NCBI GenBank assembly: GCA_933822405.4
Contig: CAKOGP040002014.1
Coordinates: 124,001-188,000, forward strand
Source of the DNA: Cylindrotheca closterium
Lineage: Eukaryota > Bacillariophyta > Bacillariophyceae > Bacillariales > Bacillariaceae
Reading direction: 5' to 3'
Length of the DNA stretch: 64,000 bases
Shown here piece by piece: positions 39,560 to 51,900 of this stretch. The translations under genes and the position numbers were made by a program. Below the pieces are notes generated by a model that ran no database searches, was not told the DNA's origin, and saw only the letters and a list, made by a program, of their open reading frames with translations. Every line of letters starts with the position of its first letter. The stretch's first letter is position 1.

Positions 39560-42500
39560 TTACAGGGAGGCACTATCATCATCGTCGTCGTCGTCATGAA
39601 TCAGATTCTCGTTTTCATCGTCATCCACAATCTTTGCAGCTTCTATGGCTGCCAACTTGCGTTGCATCTTTTCATCTTTTTGATCCGCCGTAAGTCCCAG
39701 CTTGGTTTGTTGGTCGGCAGCTCTCTTGGCCTTGAGAGCAACATCGCGTTCTTGCATGGTCCGTAAGGTTTCCAAGAGCTCGTGCTCTCGTCCCTTGAAT
39801 TGGGCCAACATTTCATCGACATTTTCAGACTCTTCGGGAACCACCTTGTTGACAAGTTCAATCACTTCGGCACGTGTTTCTTCGCTTGGTCCATCGTCAG
39901 TCCCTGGCGACAAGGAACGATGGTCCTCCGGAAAGGGCCCAGAGTCATCTCCAGAATTGGTAGTCCCACCACCATCCGAGCCTGGCATGGAAGCACCAGA
40001 GGATGTTGGAGAGCCTCCACCTCCTTCTTCGTAGTCTTCCGCCGAGACGTCCAAAGACTTGGTGGCTTCCAACTTGGCAGCAGCTTGAATGACGCCTTCC
40101 CAATCCCCGGCATTAATCATTTGTTCAAATTGTTCGGCAGTTTCTTGATCCATTTTGGTTTCGTCCATGTTTCCCTTGAGCAAGGAATTCGATGGAGTAA
40201 CTCCATTGCCACGGTCATCTTGGGACGCTGCTAGGAGGGCGGCCGAAGCACCCACTGAAGACCAATCCCCGGCCTTCATGGCAGCCTCCATTTCATCTAG
40301 TCGCTCCGAGACTTGAGCATCGCCCGAGCTGTCCCCAGGTCCCTTCTTCTCGGGACTATCAATGTCGCCAGTATCGACGGATCCCATGGATTCCGAATAG
40401 TTATCCGACCATCCGGAGGAATTCTCATAGGACACATCATCACTTTGATTACCACCGTCCGTAGCTCCTTCCTTCTTGGAGGGTGATGTTCGTGCTGCTG
40501 TACTTTCAGATTCGCCACGTTGTTGGGTAACCTTGGGCTCTCCTTCCCCTCCTTCTTGTTGGAACTGTAAAAATGGCATGGCATATCCCTTTTCGGAACT
40601 ATCCGATTCCGAAGCATTTTCACCAAGGTCCCCATCTTGGACTGGTTCAATCATGGAAGCGTATTGTGCCTGTCGATCTTCTTGTTGTCGTACAGCCTGG
40701 CGTTGCAAAAAGACGGAACCAACGCAAATGACAATGGCAGCCAGGGCAATACCAATAATCGAACCAGTTCCCAAATTGATACCGTCTGGTTCGGCAGCAA
40801 TGGATCTATCACCATCACCACCAATATTACTGGAGTCCCCAGTGGCAATCGTCACTGGCGAATTAGCTTCCACTAGGGACAAACCTTCAATCAATCTACC
40901 GTTTTGAATATTTTCTTCGAGCTTTTCACGGAATAGATCAATCGTCTCTTGATTGTCATGTTCATTCGTGACAGCCAACCGTACTTCTGCATCCACAATA
41001 CGGCATACTGAGGTTTCCTCGTCCAAATCGTTTGGGCAATCTGGTAAAGAACAAAACAGACAAGATGTGAGAATTATTTATCATCATGAAAGTGCACAAA
41101 TACAAGCAACGAAATCAACAAGCAAAAGAAAAAGCTTACCTCTGCTACCCGTTGGAGCGATACTTTCAATTCGTTCAATCCCCGTTGGCAATTGTACCCG
41201 AACTTCCAATCGTCTTCGTTGTCTTTCTCGTTGCTTTTGCTCTTGTGTTCCCACCACGGCAATAAGCTCTCTACCCCTTTTTCGCAAATTGCTGTTGGAA
41301 ACTACTCCTTCCACTGGCAAAGCCTCCACTTCAGCAGCCGTTTCGGCCGCCACAATGTCCATGGCCCCAATCAAATCAAAGATATACGTTTCTTGCGTCA
41401 CGTTCGTGGGCGAGACAATGATGGTGTACGAGGTCCGTATCGTCGTCAATTGCGATTGGGACGGTGCGGGACTAACACTGGGAGCGGATGAGACCGAGGG
41501 AACGGGTGTGGGAGCTGCCGAAACGGTAGGTCCAAAGGTGGGTGGTACCGATGGGAGATTGGTGGGACCAATCGATGGCAATCCCGATGGTGCCGCCGTC
41601 GTGGGAGCACTGGATGGGATTCCACTTGGTAGAATGCTTGGTGCCAAAGATGGTTCGATGGAAGGCAATATGGATGGCATTCCACTTGGTAGAATGCTTG
41701 GTGCCAGTGATGGAAGAGTCGAAGGCAATATGGATGGCATTCCACTTGGTAGAATGCTTGGTGCCAGTGATGGAAGAGTCGAAGGCAATATGGATGGCAT
41801 TCCACTTGGAAGATTCGAAGGCGTGGTGGTTGGTACTCCGGATTGAACCTTGGTTGGTAGATTGGAAGGAGCACTCGTAGAAGGAGTGGAACTTGGTCCC
41901 AATGATGGCACAACGGAAGGAAGATTGGAATCGGCAATGGTAGGAATGGAACTGGGACCAAGTGACGGTGCAGTGGTTGGAATGTCGCTGTCATTAATCG
42001 TTGGCGTTGCCGATGGATTGACCGATGGTACAAAAGTCGGTCTCCCACTATCTCCAATCGATGGTGATTCTGAAGGACTCGTTGTGGGAACATCGCTGTC
42101 CATGATTGACGGAACAAGAGATGGACTCGTTGTGGGAGTATCACTGTCCATGACCGTCGGTGTCACAGATGGACTTGTTGTGGGAGTATCACTGTCCATG
42201 ACGGTTGGTGTTACTGATGGTGTCAAAGTAGTAGGTTCTGAGCTATCCACGATTGTTGGCATCACGGATGGACTAGGTGTTGGCAAGCTACTATCCATTC
42301 TTGTTGGCGTCACAGATGGGCTGGCTGTTGGTGTATCGCTCTCCATGACTGTTGGAGTCACGGATGGACTAGGTGTTGGCATGTCGCTCTCCACGACAGT
42401 TGGCGTCACGGATGGACTAGGTGTTGGCATATCACTCTCCATGACTGTTGGTGTCACGGATGGACTAGGGGTTGGTGCATCACTCTCCATGACTGTTGGT

Positions 42501-43447
42501 GCCAACGTTGGACTAGGGGTTGGCATATCACTCTCCATGACTGTAGGCGTCAGTGATGGTGTCGCTGTTGGAGTATTACTATCTTGTCTAGTGGGTCTGT
42601 TGGATGGAGCCGAGGTAGTGGGTGATGGTGTAGGAAGTGGTGTTGGTGCTATCGTTGGACTGGCAGTGGTTGGTGTTATTGTTGGAAGGGGTGTTGGTGC
42701 ACTTGTAGTCGGTGATACGGATGGCACCATGGTGGGAACAGGAGTATCGTCTGGTGTAGGCGGCCTGGTGGGCACGACGATTGTGGGTGATATCGTTGGA
42801 CTATCGGTAATTTCGACAGTGGGAGTGGCTGTTGGAAATTGCTCTTCCTGAATGATTTGTTCCACTGCCGATTGGGTCACCCGGCACAGGGATTCCATGT
42901 ACTCTTGTTCGTCGTCATTGGCAGCATCCATATCAAAGATTGGCAGATAAGGATCAGCTGCCAAACAACAACTGTTTGCTTCTGGACAGATACAAGACAA
43001 GGCAAAGAATGTACTCTGCAAAAGTAACGGCAAACGCCCGTAGGTTTCCACTTGCAATGGTACCAATCCTTCTGGCGTCGTGGATTGCAAAAAGGTGACA
43101 TATTCTTCTTTGCTCAACCGTCCATCTCGGTTGGCATCGCTTTCGGCCAAAGCACCAAAACAATTCCGACTCAGACGTCCCTGTCGTTTCATGTCTTTGA
43201 TCGTCGTGTCTCGCAGTGGAATGAGTCTGCCCTCCTCTGCATCATTTGCGTGAACCGTCGTTGGGTTTGATAACAGCAATTGCACTTGGAACAACATGAC
43301 AAACCACCATTTGGAGTGTGACTGGGTCTGTGACTGAGACTGGGACTGTGACTGTGACTGTGATTTGGAAGATTTTGTTGACAACGATGACGATGGCGAA
43401 GAAGATTGGAGCGATCTCCGTCTTGTTCGTGTTGCATGAATAGCCAT
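39560..43447 (-). CDS. Large PT-repeat type I membrane protein with an EF hand
   Basis: Exon 1 is 43447..41140 and exon 2 is 41040..39560, with a 99-base GT-AG intron at 41041..41139. The spliced protein is 1262 aa, and the junction reads GSR|DCPNDLDEE. A Ser/Gln-rich start precedes a signal segment (WWFVMLFQVQLLLS, about 47-60). An EF-hand loop lies at residues 104-115 (DANRDGRLSKEE) with the expected acidic positions and the Glu at position 12. A Cys-rich patch follows (SCICPEANSCC). A Pro/Thr/Ser array then runs from about 205 to 640 in 20-residue units such as TVMESDMPTPSPSVTP and PSGMPSILPSTLPSLAPSIL. A folded domain and a helix at about 870-890 (GSIIGIALAAIVICVGSVFL) lead to an acidic tail. 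It shares this plan with the gene at 19048 and is probably a cell-surface protein. Confidence 0.85.
41620..42570 (-). repeat. 60-base tandem repeats encoding PT/PS units
   Basis: At 41620-41815 three to four copies of a 60-base unit are nearly identical. From about 42050 to 42570 another set of 60-base units encodes variants of TVMESDxPTPSPSVTP. Confidence 0.9.
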
Positions 43448-44477
43448 TGTGCTGTTACTTTACAGTGTGTTTGTTTGTTCGTTCGTTCGTTCGTTTGCTG
43501 GCAGTACTGGGTGTTTTTGTTGTTCCTTTTGACTTTCCCAACAACCACAGCAACACGAAAAAAGATCAGTTGAACCGGGATTTGGTGAAGTTACGGAACT
43601 GAGGAATGAGATTTTCGGTCGGGTAGCTGGATCTGTCCGGTGAATTTTGAAGCGCCTGTCAGTCACGTTGACTGCAACAAACCTTAATTTTTTGAAAAAT
43701 AACATGTCGCAGAAGACTTCAACAGTCAAATCAATCTTATTGTTTGGGCGGGAACAGTTGCCGGCGTCGAGATTCAAATTTCGAGTATGGGGATCGGGGA
43801 CTGATGTAGTACGTAATGAAAAAAGCGTGACAAGCATCTTCCGGTGGCATGATATGGTACACCACAGGGTACCGGTACTCTTGAAAACCTGACATTAACA
43901 ACAAATGAACCAAATTCCTGAAAATTCACATGTAAGACGTCGTGGAGCAGCGAGCCAATCTTATACAGGTATATCTTACGGAGCAAATGTACAGGTACGT
44001 GTAGTACTACAAGTACTCTAGTACTTTTTGTTTACGTGTACCTGCCATTGTGGATTATCTGTCTCTTTAGAATGCATCCTTTCTTTCCTCTACTCAATCG
44101 AGATGGACAACTACAGTACCGGTATATGGTGATGCTTCGCTCTTTTTTCACGGACGACGCAAGACAAAATGATGATGTAAGCATTCGGATCAGTCCTTCC
44201 GTTCTCACTCGGAACGTCCGGTCCACCCACCAGGCAGATACACAAGCTTTTCAATCCAAAACGCGTGCTCGTCTTACTCTAGCCAGGCGCGATGGAAAAC
44301 AGATTGCAGAAGAGGCCTAAAATATTTGACAGATTTGCGTTATAAAAAATTTATTCGACTGTCCATCATTCATTGATTCGTTGATTCATTGATTCATTCG
44401 TGGTCTTACTTGTTTGTGGGTGTCATCTGTCATTGCAAATTATCTTTTTAAGATATAATAAGCAGAGGAAGATATAG

Positions 44478-44509
<32 letters not shown>

Positions 44510-44528
44510 CTCAGAAGAGTAATACATC
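43448..44528. other. Intergenic between divergent genes, with an (AATC)n tract
   Basis: Divergent promoters of the PT-repeat gene and the CDF transporter. (AATC)8 lies at 44477-44509, just 20 bases before the CDF start, and (TTCG)n lies near 43478-43495. No gene found. Confidence 0.45.
44477..44509. repeat. (AATC)8 repeat
   Basis: Uninterrupted tetranucleotide repeat in the likely 5' UTR of the CDF gene. Confidence 0.95.
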
Positions 44529-46889
44529 ATGACTGCGAGGCTGTCATCATCATCATCATTGTCTGTGAGATGGCTGATGTTGTGCACAATGATCTCCTTG
44601 ATCGCTTTCAGTCATCATATTCATCAAACAGAGGCACTGGTGGTATCGCCAAGGAATAGGCTGCTGCTGACTTCAGTCTCGAATGACTTGTCATCCAAGA
44701 AGGAATCTTCTTCGTTTTCTTCTTTCCGAAAAGTTGTACTACAAAGGCCATTACGAGCGTCACTGGTGCTTGCAGGAACAACAAGAAGAACAGCAACAAC
44801 AACAACAACAACAAGAAGCGCATCAACCATGATGTCTATCCATGGTAGTTCTACAAGACTCTTTCACATGGGACATTCGCACAGTCATCACGATCATCAT
44901 GACAGCAACAATGACAATGATGACGAAGCACAGCAACATGCGCTGACGCCTCAACAAAAACAGATGCGCTTGCGGCGAAAGATTGCCTTGGTGACGGTCG
45001 TTTGGATGGCAACTTGTGGCTCGGCCTTGATTTGGAAAGGTAGGCTGGCCAAATCGGATTGGATGGCCTTTGGGATTGCCTCCGTGGCCTTTTCCAGTGC
45101 CGACAAGACGCGACGGGCCATTCGAAGTTACATTCAAAAATTGGCCCGTCTCAAGGATGGAATTGTCAAGCATTCTCCAAGGATCGACTACAATTTGATT
45201 GCGGACAGCAGCAGCAGCAGTAGTAGTAGTAGCACTAGCAATGAGAACAACAATCATTACAATGGCATGTCCTCCTCCTCCTCTTCCGCCAACCACAATA
45301 ATAACAATCATAATTCAGGAGCATCCAATGACAAACTACGCAATGACGCCCGAGACGCCGATCGCGTCACATGGCTCGGGGCCGTCATCAATTTGGTGCT
45401 GAGTGTCGGCAAATTGGTCATTGGGATTACCCAACATTCGTCCGCCTTGGTGGCCGACGCGGGACATTCTCTCAGTGATTTGGTGAGCGATTTCATCACG
45501 CTGTGGACGGTCAAGGTGGCACGATTGCCCGCCGACGAAGATCATCCGTACGGACATTGGAAGTTTGAAGCGATTGGGTCGCTCTTTTTGAGTTTGACCT
45601 TGATTGCGACGGCCATTTCCGTGGGAGTCATGGCCAATAAACAATTGATTGAAATATTGCATTCTTCCTCGTCGTCGGGTACAGCTGCCAAAGCTGCTGC
45701 GGTTGCTGCGCATGGTGGACATGGTCATTCCCACATGATTGTCCCCGGCAAATTGGCATTGGTCATGGCGGCCATTTCCATTGCCTCCAAAGAATGGTTG
45801 TACCGAATTACCAAAAAGGTGGGAGAAAAGATTCGTTCCCAAGTGGTCATTGCCAATGCCTGGCATCATCGATCGGATGCCTATTCCAGTATTTTGGCAT
45901 TGCTGTCCATTGCTTGGGCGCGCACGGGAGTCTTGGCGGCCGATGCGGCGGCTGGATTGTTGGTGGCTGGTATGATTGGCATGACGGGGGGAGAAATTCT
46001 TATGGAAAGTGTTCAACAATTATCGGATGGGGCCACGCCATGGTTGCAAAAGGAATGTGAAGAGCACTGTCAAGAGTTATGGAAAAAAGATTCTGACGAT
46101 GTCGATCAAATATCCTTTGTCAAGGCACGACAAGTGGGAAGTCTCAGTTTGGTGGAAGTGGAATTGTTGTGTCCGCCTCACTTGTCCACGACGGCATCAA
46201 GGGCGGTGGAAGAACGATGGAACTTTTGGTTGGGAGAATTGTATGGATACGAAGCTACGGTCCATACCAGACCAACAACTACCAATGACAATGATTTGAT
46301 TGTTCGTCCATTGCTCGAACAGCAACGGGAAATGGATTCCGCAGCGGCGGGGCAAGTGGTGGGGCAACAAAATCAAAAACAACATGGTCACGACCACAAT
46401 CATGACGATTCTTCAACAACTAATCCTGCTAGTACTAGTACTAGCAGTAATGGTACACTCCAAGACTTTACTGTCATGAAGACTACTCACAATGGCATGG
46501 CGATGGAGGATGGCAACAGCAGCAGCAGCAGCTCCTCGTCTGTTCCCATTATGACGACCAGCGCTGGAAAAATTGAAACCTTGGCGCGAAAACAAGTCAG
46601 TCTATTTGGAGGTGGAAGTCAAGTGGAACGAGTGACGGTTCATTACAATCCAGGATATGAAACCAGTGTGGATATTATCTTGTCGTCACCACCACTGTCG
46701 GCTGCAACGTCTTCTAGTACGAATACGCCGCCATCGCCTCTGACGGAAGAATCCTTGCCCAATTTGGTGGAGAATGGAGCTACGCTAAAAGAATCATTAC
46801 AGTCACTTATCGAGATTGACAATGCCAATATCTATTGGGATTTGTCATCCATTTCACTACCAGGAGCTAAGAAAAAGATGGCACCTTGA
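44529..46889 (+). CDS. Cation diffusion facilitator (CDF/MTP) metal transporter
   Basis: A 786-aa single-exon protein. A signal-like segment lies at residues 14-36 (WLMLCTMISLIAFSHHIHQ). The CDF core shows the two metal-binding HxxxD/DxxxD sites: ADAGHSLSDLVSD near residue 310 and NAWHHRSDAYSS near 447. These sites bind Zn2+, Fe2+ or Mn2+ in transmembrane helices 2 and 5. LPADEDHPYGHWKFEAIGSL is the typical loop after helix two. His-rich stretches at about 115 (GHSHSHHDHH), 395 (HGGHGHSH) and 620 (HGHDHNHDD) probably bind metal. Poly-Ser and poly-Asn insertions make it longer than most CDF proteins (300-500 aa). The transported metal cannot be read from sequence; HD in helix 5 is usual for Zn-type members. 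It may work in a plastid or other endomembrane. Confidence 0.92.
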   Translation: MTARLSSSSSLSVRWLMLCTMISLIAFSHHIHQTEALVVSPRNRLLLTSVSNDLSSKKESSSFSSFRKVVLQRPLRASLVLAGTTRRTATTTTTTRSASTMMSIHGSSTRLFHMGHSHSHHDHHDSNNDNDDEAQQHALTPQQKQMRLRRKIALVTVVWMATCGSALIWKGRLAKSDWMAFGIASVAFSSADKTRRAIRSYIQKLARLKDGIVKHSPRIDYNLIADSSSSSSSSSTSNENNNHYNGMSSSSSSANHNNNNHNSGASNDKLRNDARDADRVTWLGAVINLVLSVGKLVIGITQHSSALVADAGHSLSDLVSDFITLWTVKVARLPADEDHPYGHWKFEAIGSLFLSLTLIATAISVGVMANKQLIEILHSSSSSGTAAKAAAVAAHGGHGHSHMIVPGKLALVMAAISIASKEWLYRITKKVGEKIRSQVVIANAWHHRSDAYSSILALLSIAWARTGVLAADAAAGLLVAGMIGMTGGEILMESVQQLSDGATPWLQKECEEHCQELWKKDSDDVDQISFVKARQVGSLSLVEVELLCPPHLSTTASRAVEERWNFWLGELYGYEATVHTRPTTTNDNDLIVRPLLEQQREMDSAAAGQVVGQQNQKQHGHDHNHDDSSTTNPASTSTSSNGTLQDFTVMKTTHNGMAMEDGNSSSSSSSSVPIMTTSAGKIETLARKQVSLFGGGSQVERVTVHYNPGYETSVDIILSSPPLSAATSSSTNTPPSPLTEESLPNLVENGATLKESLQSLIEIDNANIYWDLSSISLPGAKKKMAP

Positions 46890-47357
46890 GAGTTTTCTTG
46901 AGCTCCGTCTCATCATGAGCAGTACCAAAGAGAAAGAACACAAGACGATAAAAATACACACGAGTAGATCCATCTAGAGAGACCGCTGACTTTTCTTTTC
47001 CCTCTTAGTTTCATTATTTTGCCTACAATGAAAGTTTCTTCTGTGGTAAAGTGCTACCGATGATCAATGATGATTCAGCAATATTCAATATTCAATATCG
47101 TCTCAAAAAACAGGTTAGCGTCTGTCAGGATACGTGCACCGTAACCAGTCGTTTCAAAGATTCCATTCATTCATTCATTCATTCATTCGATTATTACGAA
47201 TGAATCTGCCACCAACCCACCCGTTTTTCGATCAGACATGAAAACTGCTGCCAAAACAAGAGGAGAGGGTAGAATACGAAGTTCTTGATCCACGAAGAGC
47301 GCAGTGACACTTAAGTTTCGCGACAATGATCCCAATTCCATTCAATGAACTGAAATC
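46890..47357. other. Intergenic with an (ATTC)n repeat
   Basis: Tandem plus-strand genes flank it. (ATTC)6 lies at 47163-47188. No gene found. Confidence 0.45.
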
Positions 47358-48547
47358 ATGTCTAGTACTTCTTTCTTCTCTCCACCACATGCTGATGATC
47401 AGCATCAGCCTTCCAAAAGTGGAATGAATCTACTGGCTGCCGCAATTTACATTCTCTCAGGATGCTCCCAGCCCATCATTATGAGACTCATAAAGGATGC
47501 TGGATTGGCCGATTTCAGCTCCCAACTCTATATGCTGTTTTTCTACCTCGGACCGTCCTTCTTCTTGATCCCAGTTATGATGGAGGAGAAGGAATCATGG
47601 CCGTCCAGGCGTTCTACCTGGAGAGCTTGTGGGGTTTCGATGTGGGATCTGATTGCTACAGGCATGAACTATATGGTACCAACCCTCTTTTGAATTTCAT
47701 CGAATTCCATTCTTGTCATGCCTGCTGTCTCCTCAGCCGGATTCGTTTCGTCTTTGTTTTGCAGGGAGCCGCCTTGGCAGGACCAGCCATTTTCGGAATT
47801 GTGTACAGCAGTGTGGCAATTTGGACGGCAGTGCTATCGAGAATATGTTTCAAACGAAAAGTGTCTCTGTGGCAGTGGGCCTGCGTCTTTGTTGTGTTTG
47901 TTGGACTTGCCTTGACGGCAATGGATGTCTCACATGACCGCAACAGTGTTCACAAGGGTGCTACTCTTGTTCTGGTGGGATCCATGATGCACGGATTGTT
48001 TTATGTCATGAGTGAGTATATCATGACGTATGGGGATGACCGACTTACGGCGAGACAGAATTGCGCCATCCAAAATTTCACTGCCATGTGTTTCTTCTTT
48101 GTTTGGCAAGTGGTATACACCATGCCACGGGCCGACGAGAAGTTGTGGCAGCCAATGGAAGCTACTGGAACGACATTGCCTATTGGGATTTCCTTTCTTA
48201 TTCTCTTTGGCGCCGCAAATCTGATACACGCAATTTCATTCTACCATACGTTAAAATACTTTCCTGGAGGAGCAACTAGTGCGGGTGTAATGAAGGGGCT
48301 TCAAGCTGTCCTGGTCTTTGTATTCACGCATTTAGCCTTCTGTGGGAGAAGAGGTGGCCCCGAAATGTGTTTTACCAAAACCAAATTCTTGTCGTTGGTG
48401 ACGGTGGTCAGTGGCGTCATTGGCTATGGCCTGGCAACGAACGACGAGAAACACCATGGTTACGAAAGAATAGGAAGCGTCAATGAATTATCAGAGATTT
48501 CCAATGTCAAGTCGTCAGCTTTAGGACGAGATGAAGAGAGTATATAA
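47358..48547 (+). CDS. SLC35-like drug/metabolite transporter
   Basis: Exon 1 is 47358..47675 and exon 2 is 47765..48547, with an 89-base GT-AG intron at 47676..47764. The spliced protein is 366 aa, and the junction reads GMNYM|GAALAGPAIFGIVYSS. About ten helices are visible, beginning NLLAAAIYILSGCSQPIIMR and ending FLSLVTVVSGVIGYGLA. Reading through the intron in frame gives a quick stop, which supports the splice. The layout fits nucleotide-sugar-like or other SLC35 carriers of the Golgi or ER, but no substrate motif is decisive. There is no plastid presequence, unlike the DMT gene at 24808. The acidic and Ser-rich C-terminal tail faces the cytosol by family analogy. Confidence 0.82.
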
Positions 48548-48923
48548 TAGGTCACATTTCTCTAATGATAGAAGAGCATACCTACCTACTCTTTTGAACA
48601 TGGAACTTTCGTAGCTTCTTCTATCGAATTCGGAAATTGAGTCAAGCTCGTGAGTGAGCATCAAACGCCACCAAAGCACTTAATGATCAACCGGTGAGAG
48701 TGCCAGCTTGCCCGCGTATCTCCGCGTCACCTACAGTACATCTGGCATTGGACAATATTTGTAACGGCGGACAGACAATGACGGCAGGCTGCCGTAAGAA
48801 GCCCGCGCTGAACATTTCCTTTGCAGCTCTCATTGTCCCACCAACAGACTCCCAAGCTTGCAAGATCATTCGTTTTCTACTTACAACCTTGACGTCATTG
48901 ACGTTAATCTCACTTTCGTCCTA
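48548..48923. other. Intergenic
   Basis: 3' flank of the SLC35-like gene and 5' flank of the AT-hook gene. ACGTCATTGACGTTAAT-like sequence near 48891 is a CRE-like palindrome (TGACGTCA half-sites), too weak to call a site. Confidence 0.35.
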
Positions 48924-51900
48924 ATGGGGAAAGCGACAAGTAAAACGGACGGCGCGGTGAAGGATTCAGCCGATGATTCTGAAGAAGCAATTTCGGTTCC
49001 TGTTGTGAGTATTCTGATGATTTCCTTAAGACTGAACTCTTGAAGTCGTTATGCTCACGAAGTCTTTGCCTTATTTTGCTCTACGACACTTTGAATTATG
49101 TTCAATTTGCCAATCCATCCGCGATACACCGATTCTATGACTCCTCTAATGTGTTCGCGTGATTAATCTGATGTCATCTGTCCTATGAACTCAACAACTC
49201 AATGACAATCGGATCTCAGCCGGCAATCCAGACTCAGACGGCCGCAGCATCAGGTAATGGAAAGGAAACCGGCGCAACGGACAACGCCAGCACTTTGAAT
49301 ATAACTGATACGTCCAAGACAAAGGCGACACCTCCTTCAGCTATTCCTGCTGCAGCCACAACTGCGCCAGCTGCACCAGCCGCATCTGCCAAGTGTCCTC
49401 TTAAGGACTCAACAACAGTTGCCAAGACTTCTAATCATGCCAATGGCCAAGTAGTAAAGAAAAGAGGCAGAGGCAGACCGCGTAAATATCCTATCGGTGG
49501 CAAACCTAAGACGGCACCCAAGACGACCAATGGGAAAAAGTCCACAACCGCAAAAAAGGCCAAAACCACATCGCCCAAACCACTGTCAGCAGCAAAAGCA
49601 TCCGCAGTAACCACTGCGACTGTAGTCGCCGCCGCAGCCTCAACAGCGGCGAAAGTTAATGCTGCAAAGAAACTACCTATGCACAATACCACCACCAACA
49701 ACAACACCACCACCACCAACAACAACAACACACCCTCGAAAAGCAGCCGGACGAGTGCTTCGTATTATGCTGGAGGAAGTGTTGGGGGGGCATCGGTCAC
49801 TGACCAAGATATAAACGACGTTATGGGAATGGATGCTCTTGACTCGGACTCAGCATTTGCTGCATCATTGCTATTAAGTCCCCAGCTAAGTCCTGGATTT
49901 ACTGCCGAACTGGGATTTGGACCAAGGGGAAACAATGATAGTAAATCTTGGATGGCATCGCCACACCTTCCGGATACTGATCTTTTGGATGATGGAGAAG
50001 ATTCTACCAGTTGGAATCGTCCAACATCAGGATCATATATTCCTCCAGCAACTGGATTCCCAATGCCTAATTTAGAAGGAACACATCTTGCGAACTCACC
50101 GAGCAAAAAGGTAAGACTTGCTGAAAGAAAAACGATTGATGGGCGCAAGTGTTTCTATACGAAGTTTGCGTTCTAACACTCGGCTCCTCTCTTTGAAAAC
50201 AAAATAGTCTCTACATGGAGCAATGCACAAGATGAGAATGCAGAACGGGGACCATGATGAAGCTTACCGCCAGCTCCAGGAGCGACACGACCGCCTCCTT
50301 CAGGACCATGTCAGAATGCAAAAGGAGCAGGAGGCACTGGCCGCAGAGCATGAGAAGATACGAGAGGAAAATAATCGCCTTCTAGAAGATCGAAAATCAA
50401 TAGAAACTGCAAAGCAACGATTGCAGCAATCCAGTGCCAAGCTGAAGCAGAATAGCGATCGAACCGAGCGGGATCTCCAAAATGTGAATGACAAGCTGGA
50501 AATGGAAAAGCAAAAGTTGCAACAAAGCTATAACGAAATGCGACAACAACTTGAACGAGCGACTATAGAAGAAGCTAGGATTCAAAAGGAAAACGAGCAT
50601 ATGAAGAAGCATCAGAATGCTTCAATCCGTCAAATTCGATGTCTCCGAGAAGCTTTCGAACGGAATCAGTTCGAAATAGTGGCGCTGAAGGAGATGCAAA
50701 ATGAGTACATTGCAAACAATGATAATCTCCGAAATAGACAGGGCGAGATGCTCAAGGAGATTGAGTCTCTGAAGCAAGAAATTGAACGTTTGGAAGAACC
50801 AGGAAGAGCCCCCCCGCGGATGAAGAGAGCCCTGCCATTGAATAACGCGCCGACGGGAGCTTCTGATTCTGCACTGCTACAAAAGTATAAGACTTTGGAA
50901 GAAGCGCACAAGAAGGTTCAGAAGGACAACGGGGAAATGAGTCAAACTAACGCCAAATTGAAGGCACAGCATGAACAGCTGGAAAAGAGCTACCAACAAA
51001 ACCAAAAGGAAAAGTCAAGCGTTCAAGAAAGGCTGAACACTTTGACGGGCGAAATGAACAAATCGAAAGCAACCCTGACGAAATTAGAGAAAGAGAAAAA
51101 GGAATTGGAAAGTAGCAGCGCCCAAACCAAGAAGCAACTTGATGAGCTCCAGAAGGCAAATGATGGAATGCGAAAAGAAAAGCAGCAACTACTAGATGCC
51201 AACATGAAGTACGGAGGAAAACTAAAAGATCTCGATCACGCCCGAAGGGAATTTGACGCTGAAAAGATACGGCTCGAGGGTATCATAGTGACGGTTCAGA
51301 AAGAGAAGGAAACTCTGCAGGAAGCCGAAGTCATTTTGCGGGAGCAGCGAGATCACTTGGAGGATTCCTACAAAAAGTTACAGAATTCTGGTGACAAATT
51401 AAAGCAAACCAATGCAAAGCTGCAGGAAGAAAAGAAAGAACTCGAGACTAAGGCGAAAAACGAACGCGAAAAACTTGAAAAGACCGTAGCAGCACTGGAA
51501 AAAGAGAAGGACGAATTGAAGAGATCGCAATCGAAGGACGAAGAGAAGATGGAAGTTCTTCAGACGAAGTGCGAGGATATGAAGAAAGAGAAGAAGGAGC
51601 TTGAGAAAGCTCATGCTGATATTCGGCAGGACTTTATCAGTCTCAAGCGCGCCCATACACAACTTCAGCGCGAAAAGAAGACTTTGGAGGAATCCTTCGC
51701 GAAGACCAAACTAGAAGTCGACGACTTCAAAAAGAGTCGCAGCGATTCTGAAAAGGAGATGGGCAAACTTCAGGGAGCCGAAGCCGAATTGCGACAAAGG
51801 GTCACCGACCTGGAAAAGGCACTGGCCAAGACCGAAAAGTCTGAAAAGAGTTGGCAGGAAGCATTGCAAACAGCCAAGGACAAACACGCGGAGACTTCCA

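Noticed and set aside
48885..48923. CRE-like TGACGT half-sites before the AT-hook gene
   Set aside because: Short, imperfect and not supported by any other evidence; mentioned only in the intergenic entry.
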